Notes under the pieces: model-generated | Seen by the model: only the letters and a program-made list of their open reading frames with translations | Databases searched by the model: none | What the model was told of the DNA's origin: nothing | Origin: Paenibacillus riograndensis SBR5 | GTDB lineage: Bacteria; Bacillota; Bacilli; Paenibacillales; Paenibacillaceae | Length of the DNA stretch: 64,000 nt | Direction of reading: 5' to 3' | NCBI RefSeq assembly: GCF_000981585.1 | Contig: NZ_LN831776.1 | Coordinates: forward strand, 3,889,187 to 3,953,186 | Made by a program: the position numbers and the translations under genes | Shown: positions 8,264 through 15,824 of the stretch, one piece after another | How the letters are laid out: each line of letters starts with the position of its first letter | Position numbering within the stretch: the first letter of the stretch is position 1

Positions 8264-9382
8264 ATGTTTTTGGCATTAAGGGAGATGAGGCACTCCAAAG
8301 CACGGTACAGCCTCATTATAGTCATAATGCTCCTGGTTTCGTTCCTGGTCCTGTTCGTGACCGGATTGGCCAGAGGCCTGGCGTATGCCAATATCTCTGC
8401 AGTGGAAAATATGCCCGCAAATTATTACGCTGTACAAAAAGATGCAGATCATGCATTCAGACGTTCCCAGTTGAATGAAACCGAGCTTTCTGCCGCCCGT
8501 TCGATTGCAGGGGAGCAGAATGCTGCCCCCTTGGCGGTGCAGATGAGCACGATAACCGCAGATAAGGCGGATGTAAAGGCGGATGTCACCTTTTTTGCTG
8601 TAGATATGAACGGAATGCTGGCACCCAAAGTGACTCAAGGAACGGAAATCACCAACGAGACTCAGGGCAGTGTTGTGGCAGATTCCAAGCTCAAAGAGTC
8701 AGGGGTGACCATCGGCAGTACGATCAAGGATCAGGCTTCCGGGTTGACCTTCAAGGTTGCGGGGTTTGTGGACGACAATTCATACAGCCATACCCCTGTT
8801 GTCTATATCAACACATTGGATTGGAAAGCTATGAGACAAGGCTTCGGCCAGAGCGGCCAGGATGCAGAGGCTGTTCCTTATAATGTGATTGCGTTGAAGA
8901 TTGACTCAGCCCAAGCCTCCGAAATCACGGAAAAGCTGGGGAATGTGGAGGTCATTACGCAAAAGCAGGCGATTGCCAGCATCCCCGGCTACTCCGCCGA
9001 GCAGAATTCACTGCTGATGATGATTGTGTTCCTGTTCGTCATTGCTGCATTTGTGCTTGCCGTATTCTTCTATGTCATCACGATCCAGAAGACCAGCCAG
9101 TTCGGCATCCTGAAGGCGATGGGCACCAAGATGTCGTACTTGGCCTGGAGCGTAGTCGGTCAGGTGTTGATCCTCTCGGTAGCCAGTCTTGCGGTCAGTC
9201 TGCTGCTGACCTTTGGGATGAATCTGGGGCTGCCGGATTCGATGCCCTTCCAGCTGGAAGGCCAAACCATCCTGCTGACTTGTGTGCTGTTCGTCGGAAT
9301 GTCACTGCTGGGCTCGCTGATTTCTGTTGCCAGAGTGGCGAGAGTTGACGCTTTGGAAGCGATAGGGAGGGCTGGAGCATGA
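8264..9382 (+). CDS. FtsX-like ABC transporter permease
   Basis: 372-residue MacB/FtsX-type permease. One N-terminal membrane helix (IVIMLLVSFLVLFVTGL) is followed by an extracytoplasmic domain of about 200 residues. Three helices near the C terminus (MMIVFLFVIAAFVLAVFFYV, LILSVASLAVSLLLTFGM, LLTCVLFVGMSLLGSLISV) complete the four-helix fold. The ATG at 8264 is chosen because AGAAGGAG lies 9 bp upstream; an in-frame GTG 30 bp earlier has no such site. It overlaps the ATPase gene by 4 bp (ATGA). Such pairs export or extract amphipathic substrates in the mechanotransmission style; the substrate is not evident. No MacA-like adaptor gene is present. Confidence 0.9.
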   Translation: MFLALREMRHSKARYSLIIVIMLLVSFLVLFVTGLARGLAYANISAVENMPANYYAVQKDADHAFRRSQLNETELSAARSIAGEQNAAPLAVQMSTITADKADVKADVTFFAVDMNGMLAPKVTQGTEITNETQGSVVADSKLKESGVTIGSTIKDQASGLTFKVAGFVDDNSYSHTPVVYINTLDWKAMRQGFGQSGQDAEAVPYNVIALKIDSAQASEITEKLGNVEVITQKQAIASIPGYSAEQNSLLMMIVFLFVIAAFVLAVFFYVITIQKTSQFGILKAMGTKMSYLAWSVVGQVLILSVASLAVSLLLTFGMNLGLPDSMPFQLEGQTILLTCVLFVGMSLLGSLISVARVARVDALEAIGRAGA

Positions 9383-10059
9383 GTACTGCAAAGTTAGTGA
9401 TGAAGCAAGTAACACAAACCTACGGCGACGGCGACGGAGCCATGACTGTGCTGAATCAGCTTGACCTTACGGTGAACGAAGGGGAGTTTGTCGCTGTACT
9501 GGGGCCATCCGGCTCCGGCAAAAGCACCTTCCTCTCCGCAGCCGGTGCGCTGCTGACCCCGACCAGCGGGGAAATCTTCATTGATGGAGAGCCGCTGAGC
9601 CATAAGAACAAGAGCGAACTGACCGAGCTGCGGCTGCGCAAGATCGGTTTTATGTTCCAGAGTGCACAGCTGCTGCCTTATCTGAAAGTGGAGGAACAGC
9701 TGCTGTACGTGGCTAAGCTGGCGAAGCTTAGTACCAAGGAAGCGAAGGAGCGGTCCTCCTATCTGCTGAAGCGGCTGGAGGTTTGGGAGCGGCGGAACCA
9801 TTATCCTGAAAAGCTCTCCGGCGGGCAGAAGCAGCGCGTGGCGATTGCGAGAGCGTGGATGAACAAGCCGGCGATCCTCTTCGCCGACGAGCCGACGGCC
9901 AGCCTGGATTTCAACCGCGGCTGCGAGGTGGTGCGGATGATCGCGGACGAGGTGACAAGCGAAGGCAAAGCTGCGGTCATGGTGACCCACGACGAGCGGA
10001 TGCTGGAGTGGTGCGACCGGGTGTACCATCTGCAGGATGGTGTGCTGGTTGAGCAGTAA
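9379..10059 (+). CDS. ABC transporter ATP-binding protein (LolD/MacB type)
   Basis: 226-residue ATPase subunit, cytoplasmic. Walker A GPSGSGKST (residues 42-50), Q loop (MFQSAQLLP), signature LSGGQKQR near 145, Walker B and D loop ILFADEPTASLD near 168-179, and the switch His in MVTHD are all intact. The length and sequence type match LolD/MacB-family subunits that work with FtsX-like permeases. Its ATG overlaps the permease stop, showing coupled translation, and a strong terminator follows 50 bp downstream, ending the regulator-kinase-permease-ATPase operon. Confidence 0.95.
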   Translation: MSTAKLVMKQVTQTYGDGDGAMTVLNQLDLTVNEGEFVAVLGPSGSGKSTFLSAAGALLTPTSGEIFIDGEPLSHKNKSELTELRLRKIGFMFQSAQLLPYLKVEEQLLYVAKLAKLSTKEAKERSSYLLKRLEVWERRNHYPEKLSGGQKQRVAIARAWMNKPAILFADEPTASLDFNRGCEVVRMIADEVTSEGKAAVMVTHDERMLEWCDRVYHLQDGVLVEQ

Positions 10060-10108
10060 AAGGTAAATTAGCTGAGTCTCAGACCGCTCGCGGGGAGACT
10101 TTTATATT

Positions 10109-10146
10109 AACAGATTCTGCCTTGATAGAGGGGGATCTGTTTTTTT
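10109..10146 (+). terminator. Rho-independent terminator ending the TCS-ABC operon
   Basis: AACAGAT pairs with ATCTGTT around an 18-nt loop, followed by seven T residues. A second short stem, AGTCTC/GAGACT, lies just upstream (about 10075-10100). Confidence 0.8.
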
Positions 10147-10304
10147 GTTGTTTAGGAAATTATACAGTGTAAAAAAATGTGGATATCTTGGAAGCTACAC
10201 AGGATATAATCGATGCAGAAGGATGAGGCTCCATCCGCGGACTGATGCGGACAGAGGAGCCCTTATTTTGCCAAAAATCTTACTTTTTCAGCAGTTAGGG
10301 ACTT

Positions 10305-10417
10305 AGGAGCCGTTATATCGTTCGGTGGAGCCTGGAATACAGGGGAAAGGGACAAATAAAGGCATCACAGTCCGTCCCTGTGTAATAGTCGAATCTACTA
10401 TCAATAACGGCTCTCCT
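10305..10417. other. non-coding stretch with nested inverted repeats
   Basis: Between the terminator at 10146 and the IS element there is no convincing gene. The stretch has structure: AGGAGCCGTTAT (10305-10316) pairs with ATAACGGCTCTCCT (10404-10417, two extra bases) and inside it AGGGAC (10348-10353) pairs with GTCCCT (10374-10379). The short open frame on the minus strand here lacks a ribosome site and protein-like composition. Function unknown; it could be an RNA leader left upstream of a gene displaced by the IS, or a repeat. Confidence 0.35.
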
Positions 10418-10553
10418 GTCCGTAACGGCTGCGGATAGATCGTAAAGGAATAGGGCGATCCGTCTTCAGTATGCCCCCGTTGATTTGGGAGTGGTGGGGA
10501 CCTCTGAGGCCGTAAGCCGAAGGCCAGCTTGCCCGGAAACAACGGCAGAAATA

Positions 10554-12079
10554 CTAATCTTGTATCACCTAAATAGAAAAAAATTACATCAAATAATGGT
10601 AGGATTCATACACGTCCCGAAACCTTCGCAGACCTCTCCAGATCACTTTCGTGCCCGGGTCTCCGTCGCTCTTGCGTCCCAAAAATCCGCCGAGCTTCGC
10701 CAAAGCGAACACGACCTCTTTCAGCGTGGCTGGCTGCTGGGGCGCGGTCTTGGTTCGATAGGCAATCCGGTACAGCACCTGCCATTCGTCTTCGCGGATC
10801 ACTTCGATCGCCGGGGCCTCCGGCTGCTCCCTGGACCGATACGTCAGATGCTGAATTTGTAGCGCAATGATTGAGTAGAACAAGATCAGTTTTTGGAGCC
10901 GATCGGCCTGATGTTCCTGCAGCTTTTCGACTTCGCATCCGTTCTTCAAAATGTAGTGGAACCGCTCCATTTTCCAGCGCTGCACGTACCACGCTACTTT
11001 TTCCGCCGCCTCGTCCGCATTGGTAGTCGAAACATTAGTGACCAGAAACCACTCGATGGGCGCCTGGCCCTCCAGCGGCGTCACTTCCACCACGTGGATG
11101 AGCGTACAGGATAGTGGCGAGTAATCGGCTCCTTTTTGTTGCAAATGAATGGGCACCTGGACTGTGCCGCTCGTAAACCGAAGGGCCAGTGTGGTCTCCC
11201 GTGCCGGTGTACCCCGGCGGGTATCCCGGGGGAGAGACACGCGGATTTCGCCCGCGGCGGGCTGGGCACGCACCTTGTCCCATAGGCGCTCGCCCCCATC
11301 CTCCGTGATCCGGTTTTGCATGGAACGAACGACATACGACTGCCCGTCTTGCTGCAGTTGGACCAAAAACTCAAAAAAATCGGCTTCCCGGTCGCCGATG
11401 TGAATCAGCTTCAGGGACGCTGGCACCGCAGCGGCGCTGACCTGTGCAGCTTCGGTCCAGCGGTAGTTTTCTTTTTCCTCATACGGACGGCTGACCTTGC
11501 GCTTCCCCTTCGCCTGAGGTTCCCGAGCCCAGATTTTCTGATACAGCAGTCCCAGCGGCAACCCGGTGGTGGTGAACACCACAGCGGAATGGGTCAGCAA
11601 GCCTTTGGTGTTAGACGTCGTGTATTGGCCCAGACCGGTGGTTTTGTCGCGTTGCCCGTAGCTGACTCCGGTGGTGTCCTGGACGCACAAAAACACCTGT
11701 TCTCCGGTCTCTTTCATCTGTCGAATCGTCTCTAGCCGATAGCAGTCCAACACATTTTCTTCCGTAATCGCTGCATTTTTGAGCAGACGGCCAATGGCTT
11801 GCCGCTCTGCATTGTCCGCACTGGCCGCAGAAATGGAGGAGCCAAGCCGAGTGGACAGCGTGGTCATGGTTTGAATCAACCGCTGTAAGAGAAGGGTATT
11901 GAACAGAAACATCCGTTTGAAAAATGAGAAATCCGGCGTCGCCAGAGAAGAAGCGTTCGACGTAGACATGAGAGAACCACCCTTTACACACAAGATTCTA
12001 TTATTTTACTTCATGTCCCCATTTTCGGATACTCGCAAAAGAACATCCATTAACTGGAATTTGGGTGATGCAAGAATAG
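10554..12079 (-). mobile_element. complete IS4-family (Tn5/IS50-like) insertion sequence, 1526 bp
   Basis: The element has 20-bp imperfect terminal inverted repeats. The left end begins CTAATCTTGTATCACC (10554 on) and the complement of the right end begins CTATTCTTGCATCACC (ending at 12079), with three differences over 20. Both start with CT like IS50 ends. It is flanked by an exact 8-bp target duplication, CAGAAATA, at 10546-10553 and 12080-12087. A single full-length transposase gene fills it on the minus strand. Intact ends, intact duplication and an unbroken gene indicate a recent and possibly still active copy. It sits in the loop of a hairpin repeat and disrupts no gene. Confidence 0.93.
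10584..11969 (-). CDS. IS4-family transposase (Tn5-like DDE, YREK)
   Basis: 461-residue cut-and-paste transposase. The catalytic triad can be placed at Asp98 (VQDTTG), Asp193 (IGDREADFFEF) and Glu335, closely matching the spacing in Tn5 transposase (97/188/326). The IS4 signature YREK is exact: Tyr328, Arg331, Glu335, Lys342 with 2, 3 and 6 residues between. ATG at 11969 is chosen over the open frame's first ATG at 11993 because AAGGGTGG lies 7 bp before it. The stop lies 30 bp inside the left end. No frameshift or internal stop is seen. Confidence 0.96.
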   Translation of the reverse strand: MSTSNASSLATPDFSFFKRMFLFNTLLLQRLIQTMTTLSTRLGSSISAASADNAERQAIGRLLKNAAITEENVLDCYRLETIRQMKETGEQVFLCVQDTTGVSYGQRDKTTGLGQYTTSNTKGLLTHSAVVFTTTGLPLGLLYQKIWAREPQAKGKRKVSRPYEEKENYRWTEAAQVSAAAVPASLKLIHIGDREADFFEFLVQLQQDGQSYVVRSMQNRITEDGGERLWDKVRAQPAAGEIRVSLPRDTRRGTPARETTLALRFTSGTVQVPIHLQQKGADYSPLSCTLIHVVEVTPLEGQAPIEWFLVTNVSTTNADEAAEKVAWYVQRWKMERFHYILKNGCEVEKLQEHQADRLQKLILFYSIIALQIQHLTYRSREQPEAPAIEVIREDEWQVLYRIAYRTKTAPQQPATLKEVVFALAKLGGFLGRKSDGDPGTKVIWRGLRRFRDVYESYHYLM

Positions 12080-12146
12080 CAGAAATACCGTTGTTGAAGC
12101 GGCGAAGGCCGAGTTCAGAGGGGTGGCCGGTCTAAATATCCTAATT

Positions 12147-12191
12147 CCAACTAGCAAGTTACTTACCGGTTTCTTCGCAGTTGCTAGTTGG
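12147..12191. other. 11-bp inverted repeat in the non-coding stretch
   Basis: CCAACTAGCAA (12147-12157) and TTGCTAGTTGG (12181-12191) form a perfect stem with a 23-nt loop. Its right arm runs into the first copy of the 26-bp repeat at 12183. No gene or promoter is evident. Confidence 0.5.
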
Positions 12192-12372
12192 AAAAAGGGA
12201 CCTTATTTTTCCGGAAATTAAGAAATCCTGAGATTTAAGTGGAAAAAGTAAACTTAATTGGGGTACATTTCTTGTCCGATGGCGAAATGGGCTGAATTAG
12301 TGTCCCTTTTTCCACTTCATCTGCCCGAGGATAGGGTACTCCGGCAAATTAGTTAACCTTTTTCCACTTAAA
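12183..12372. repeat. array A of 26-bp intergenic repeats, order ++--
   Basis: Four related 26-bp units lie at 12183-12208 (+), 12234-12259 (+), 12295-12320 (-) and 12347-12372 (-). All contain the core GGAAAAAG, most as AAGTGGAAAAAG, followed by an AT-rich tail ending near CTAATT or CTTAATT. Plus and minus copies face each other, so the RNA or single strand could fold back. Five more copies occur at 28117-28354 beside the second copy of the hairpin. No open frame covers the stretch. Confidence 0.75.
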
Positions 12373-12425
12373 CAGTTGCCGTAGGATTCATGGGGATTCG
12401 TTCTCCAGGTAACGTTAGAACCAAG

Positions 12426-12465
12426 ACGGCTGCGCTATCCCGTGGAGGATGGCACAGCTGTTTTT
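12426..12465 (+). terminator. strong Rho-independent terminator without an obvious gene in front
   Basis: A 15-position stem with one mismatch (left arm 12426-12440, right arm 12447-12461, loop CGTGGA) is followed by TTTTT. It is on the plus strand, yet no plus-strand gene lies between it and the terminator at 10146. It may serve an unrecognised small RNA or be a relic. Confidence 0.75.
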
Positions 12466-12516
12466 GTTTAAATATAAGAATTTATATGATTCACGCTATA
12501 AATTATCCTTCTATTT

Positions 12517-12562
12517 CTCGCTGAAACGAGTACCGTCCTAATAAGGACGGCGTAGCCGTTTC
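12517..12562. other. compound hairpin upstream of the XRE operon
   Basis: CCGTCCT-AATA-AGGACGG (12533-12550) is a perfect 7-bp stem and tetraloop. It is enclosed by GAAACG (12523-12528) and CGTTTC (12557-12562). It lies about 80 bp before the promoter of the next operon, so it is outside that transcript's predicted leader. No match to a known riboswitch class was recognised. Confidence 0.45.
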
Positions 12563-12638
12563 TACTTATCTAGATTACATATATGCCATTCCCGGCATCC
12601 ATAAATAATAAATGGATGCTTATTTTTGATTTTCATAT

Positions 12639-12688
12639 TTGCCAATAAAACTTGGCGTAGTATAATGATTTTACCAAGTTTTATTGGC
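12639..12688 (+). promoter_or_regulatory. promoter framed by a 15-bp palindrome (XRE operator)
   Basis: The -35 box TTGCCA (12639-12644) and a perfect -10 box TATAAT (12661-12666) are 16 bp apart. GCCAATAAAACTTGG (12641-12655) and CCAAGTTTTATTGGC (12674-12688) are exact complements flanking the -10 box. A repressor bound across the two arms would cover the whole promoter; the XRE protein encoded by the second gene of this operon is the natural candidate. Confidence 0.75.
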
Positions 12689-12720
12689 ATGATTTTGTCA
12701 AGTTGTGAGGAGGGTTTTTT

Positions 12721-13038
12721 ATGAAAAAAGAAGAAATATTACAAAAAAGCAGAGAAGAGAAAAAGGACGAAGGCAAGGAATTTATTTTCAATAAAGGCAG
12801 AAAAAGCGGAGTTATCGGCATGGTAATCATGTTTGGCATTTTAGCTGTTTTCAACTTGTATAATGATCGCCATGTAACAACTTATGCATTAATAGCCATG
12901 TTTTTCGGATATCTGGGCAGTGAAAGTTTTGGGATTTATACATTAACTAATAAAAAAATGGATTTATTCAAAACCGTTATAGGATGTATTTTAAGTATTT
13001 CCTTTTTAGTGTTGTATTTTAACGGGGTGAGAAATTAG
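12721..13038 (+). CDS. small membrane protein of the DUF6442 type
   Basis: 105-residue protein. A charged, lysine- and glutamate-rich N-terminal 30 residues precede three predicted membrane helices (GVIGMVIMFGILAVFNLY, TTYALIAMFFGYLGSESFGIY, FKTVIGCILSISFLVLYF). Proteins of this kind are regularly encoded just before a short XRE regulator in Firmicutes, as here (1 bp gap). The function is unknown; a toxin or stress-sensor role is speculation. ATG with GAGGAGGG 6 bp upstream. The gene is visibly more AT-rich than its neighbours and lies next to an IS and repeats, which suggests acquisition by transfer. Confidence 0.8.
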   Translation: MKKEEILQKSREEKKDEGKEFIFNKGRKSGVIGMVIMFGILAVFNLYNDRHVTTYALIAMFFGYLGSESFGIYTLTNKKMDLFKTVIGCILSISFLVLYFNGVRN

Positions 13039-13039
13039 T

Positions 13040-13246
13040 ATGAGTGAACCTTTAGTTTTAAAAAATAATCTCCGGAAAGCAAGAAGCGAACGCAATTTAT
13101 CGCAGGCACAATTGGCAGAAATGGTTGGCGTTTCAAGAAATACGATAAGTTCTATAGAAACGGGGCAGTTTAACCCTACAGCAAAATTGGCTTTGATTAT
13201 ATGCATTGCACTGGACAAAAAATTCGAAGAAATGTTTTATTTTTAG
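13040..13246 (+). CDS. XRE-family helix-turn-helix regulator
   Basis: 68-residue single-domain DNA-binding protein of the Cro/C1 type. The helix-turn-helix is clear in LSQAQLAEMVGVSRNTISSI (about residues 20-39), followed by the ETGQFNPT turn and C-terminal helices that usually dimerise. It starts 1 bp after the membrane-protein gene and surely shares its transcript. The palindrome around the operon promoter (12641-12688) is the likely binding site, giving negative autoregulation. No peptidase or second domain is attached. Confidence 0.92.
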   Translation: MSEPLVLKNNLRKARSERNLSQAQLAEMVGVSRNTISSIETGQFNPTAKLALIICIALDKKFEEMFYF

Positions 13247-13403
13247 GAAATTAATTGAAATACTTGCTTCTGCATAGAAGCCTCTGATATATGGAAGGCA
13301 CTCCAACTTCCTTGCTCAGCAGCAGATTTCGTTGCTCCCGGGGATGCACGTAAACGCATCACCAAGGTAAGCTTAGGAAGAATCAAGGAAGGGGGAAGGG
13401 AAT

Positions 13404-15674
13404 GTGGCTGGGATTCCGCCCGAAACCGGGCAGGTCTGGTCACCGGCCTCGCTGGGCGGTGGCGGTTATATTACGGGATTAATTCAGCATCCCGCACAAA
13501 GCGGAGTACTGTATGCCCGCTGTGATGTGGCGGGCGCCTTCGCCAGCCTCGATGGCGGCTTCACCTGGGAAGCGCGGAACGGCGGGCTGGGCAAGGCTTA
13601 TCACCACCAGGTGCAGAGCTTTGCCATTAGTCCGCACCGCCCCGAGGTGCTGTTCCGCTGCTCCGGGGAGGTGCGGGGCCGTACATTCTGCGGCTCAGTA
13701 CACAAGTCAGCCGACGGCGGGCACACCTGGAGAGAGGTGTGTACGGGGATGGGCTTTTACGGCAACGGGCCGACCCGGATGTACGGTGAAGTCATCGCAG
13801 TAGACCCCCACCACCCGGAGATCGTAGCTGCCGGGGGGTACACCGGCGGCTTATGGATCAGCCGGGATGAAGGGGAGAGCTGGATGCGGACTCCGCTGCC
13901 GGAGGATCGGTACGGTTGTGTCGCTTTTCATCCGGGCATACCGGGAATGTTATATGCCGGAACCATAAGCGACGAGGATCTGAATATGGACTACGCCGAG
14001 ACAGGCGAAGGAGGGGTGCTGGGGCTGCTCCAGGATTTGCCCCGGGGGAACGCAGGCAGGCTGTACGCCAGCAGCGATCTGGGGGACACCTGGATGCTCC
14101 TGCATGAAGGCCCAAGCTTTGCCGAGCTGGCCTTTGACAGCCGCGATCCGCAGCGGCTGATGGCGGCCTGCATCTGGAACGGCATCTGCAGCAGCCCGGA
14201 TGGCGGGCGGAACTGGCAGACTAATATGGCCGGACTGCCGGAAGCCGGGCAAAGATACGGCTCGGTTGTGCAGGACAGCCATCAGCCGCAGCGGTGGTAT
14301 ACAGCCCCTGATGTCCGTCCGCATATGAAGGCGGTTCCCCCGGTTCCGCTGTATGTATCCGGATTAGCCGGCAACAGGAGCGGGGAATGGCAGCTCATCC
14401 GGCAGCATAACGATGAGGATCTGAGCGGGTTCCCGGACTATATGGATCACTTCGGCGGCGGATCACGGGCGGCGGCGGCCGGATGGGCGATATCCACAAT
14501 CATCGCCGACCGGTTCGTCGAAGACCGGCTCTATCTGACCAACTGGTACGGCGTTGCCGTCAGTTCAGACGGCGGGAGAACCTGGTGTGCAGGTCAGTTT
14601 AGCGGACTGGAAACAACATGCATGGAGGCGGTTGCCGCCGCTCCGCAGCAGCCGGGCAAATTCTGTGTGACGATGGCTGATCATCCGCCAAAGGTAACGG
14701 AGGATGGCGGCCGAAGCTTTTGGAATCTTCCGGGTATCCCCGGTTATTCAGGGAGTACTGCTGTGGCAATTTCACGGTCAGACCCGCACCGCTATCTCTA
14801 CGGATTAGCGGGTCACGGAAGGACCGCCTGCATTGCTGTCTGCCGTAACGCCGGAGGGAAGGCATCAGCCGTACTGCCGCTCGGGACCGGATTGTTTGTG
14901 CAAGCTTTGCGGGAGGACGGAGTGAAGAACGGGAGCTTTTATGCTTATGTGGATGGTCCGGTAGCTTCAGGAGCCGGTATCTACCGGTCCAGTGATGACG
15001 GAATGACCTGGGAGCAAACCGCTTTTCGTCCTCCGTCTTACATGGATACCCTTCCGCATCACAAGACCTGGATCGAAGCTGAATTGCTCCCCGTTGTGGT
15101 GTACCAGGTCAAAAATGCCTGCGGGTCCAATCAATTGCTGGCTGCAAGCCCGTTTCACCAAGGCCGGATACTGATTGGCGAATGGACCGAAGGGATTTGG
15201 GAATCACGCGATGGCGGTGACACGTGGAAGTCCATCGGTGAAGGACTGCCGTTTCAGCGCAGCGGCCCTGCATCCGTACTGAACGCTATAGCCTATTCAA
15301 CAAATCACCCTGATCGGGTGTATGCAGGATTCATCTCAGAAGGCCTGTGGCACAGCAGCAATGGCGGACGGACCTGGAGCAAGCTGTATCCGCTCATAGA
15401 AGGTGAGGTTTTTAATGTCTCGGCATTGGCCGTAGGCACGGATGATGAAGGGGAAGATCTTTTGCTGCTGGCCAGTGAACCGATGGTGGTGAACGGTACG
15501 GACTCACAGGTTGTATACAGCCGGGATGGCGGCTGCAGCTGGCAGGCTTGGGAGCAGTCCGGGATTGGCGCAGTGCGCTGGAAGGGAATAGCCTTCGATT
15601 GTGAGGGGAGACAGGTGCTTGGCGTGTCCTGCGGGAACGGAGCCTTTCATAAGCGCCTGGCGGACAAAATATAA
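13404..15674 (+). CDS. GH74-like Asp-box (BNR) beta-propeller glycosidase
   Basis: 756-residue protein with about eleven Asp-box motifs (S/T-x-D-x-G-x-T-W, for example SLDGGFTW, SADGGHTW, SSDLGDTW, SRDGGDTW) spaced through its length, consistent with two seven-bladed propellers. The opening GGGYITGLIQHP...LYARCDVAGAF matches the start of GH74 xyloglucanases, with Asp41 at the place of their N-terminal catalytic Asp. There is no signal peptide, so unlike typical GH74 enzymes it would act inside the cell, perhaps on imported oligosaccharides. GTG start with GGAAGGG just upstream. Next gene, 150 bp on, is a secreted mannanase. Family fairly sure, substrate not; sialidase annotation would rest only on the Asp boxes. 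Confidence 0.75.
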   Translation: MAGIPPETGQVWSPASLGGGGYITGLIQHPAQSGVLYARCDVAGAFASLDGGFTWEARNGGLGKAYHHQVQSFAISPHRPEVLFRCSGEVRGRTFCGSVHKSADGGHTWREVCTGMGFYGNGPTRMYGEVIAVDPHHPEIVAAGGYTGGLWISRDEGESWMRTPLPEDRYGCVAFHPGIPGMLYAGTISDEDLNMDYAETGEGGVLGLLQDLPRGNAGRLYASSDLGDTWMLLHEGPSFAELAFDSRDPQRLMAACIWNGICSSPDGGRNWQTNMAGLPEAGQRYGSVVQDSHQPQRWYTAPDVRPHMKAVPPVPLYVSGLAGNRSGEWQLIRQHNDEDLSGFPDYMDHFGGGSRAAAAGWAISTIIADRFVEDRLYLTNWYGVAVSSDGGRTWCAGQFSGLETTCMEAVAAAPQQPGKFCVTMADHPPKVTEDGGRSFWNLPGIPGYSGSTAVAISRSDPHRYLYGLAGHGRTACIAVCRNAGGKASAVLPLGTGLFVQALREDGVKNGSFYAYVDGPVASGAGIYRSSDDGMTWEQTAFRPPSYMDTLPHHKTWIEAELLPVVVYQVKNACGSNQLLAASPFHQGRILIGEWTEGIWESRDGGDTWKSIGEGLPFQRSGPASVLNAIAYSTNHPDRVYAGFISEGLWHSSNGGRTWSKLYPLIEGEVFNVSALAVGTDDEGEDLLLLASEPMVVNGTDSQVVYSRDGGCSWQAWEQSGIGAVRWKGIAFDCEGRQVLGVSCGNGAFHKRLADKI

Positions 15675-15743
15675 AATGGCACAAATTGCGGACATCGTTG
15701 CTGCAGCATAGTTTTCGTTGCTGCTGTACCTTGTTGGATTTTG

Positions 15744-15758
15744 TGGTAAACGCTTACA
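15744..15758. promoter_or_regulatory. cre box (CcpA site) before the GH26 gene
   Basis: TGGTAAACGCTTACA; its complement TGTAAGCGTTTACC fits the catabolite-responsive element consensus TGWAARCGYTWWCW at all but the final position. It lies 66 bp before the chosen start of the mannanase gene. Confidence 0.7.
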
Positions 15759-15824
15759 TTGAAGGTGCCGGACGACATTATTGTCGTAATTCCACCGGCG
15801 TATGTGAGTGGAGGCCTGATTGAA

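Larger units (their letters stand above)
10501..12121. repeat. hairpin repeat split by the IS element
   Basis: Removing the IS and one target copy joins CCTCTGA (10501-10507), AACAACGG (10538-10545), an 8-nt loop, CCGTTGTT (12088-12095) and TCAGAGG (12115-12121). This gives nested inverted repeats of roughly 100 nt. The same inner hairpin, with 8-bp arms and an 8-nt loop differing at one base, is intact at 28382-28405. This shows that the element existed before the insertion and belongs to a repeat family. Confidence 0.8.

Noticed and set aside
10303..10542. 79-codon minus-strand open frame before the IS
   Set aside because: No ribosome site and it crosses the nested inverted repeats and the split hairpin arm.
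11316..11735. 139-codon plus-strand open frame inside the IS
   Set aside because: Antisense to the transposase; no start signal and no resemblance to a passenger gene.
12183..12372. CRISPR-like array
   Set aside because: Units are in alternating orientation, imperfect, with spacers of unequal length, and no cas genes are near.
13343..13362. cre-like sequence CGTAAACGCATCAC before the GH74-like gene
   Set aside because: Matches the consensus at too few positions, including the first and last bases.
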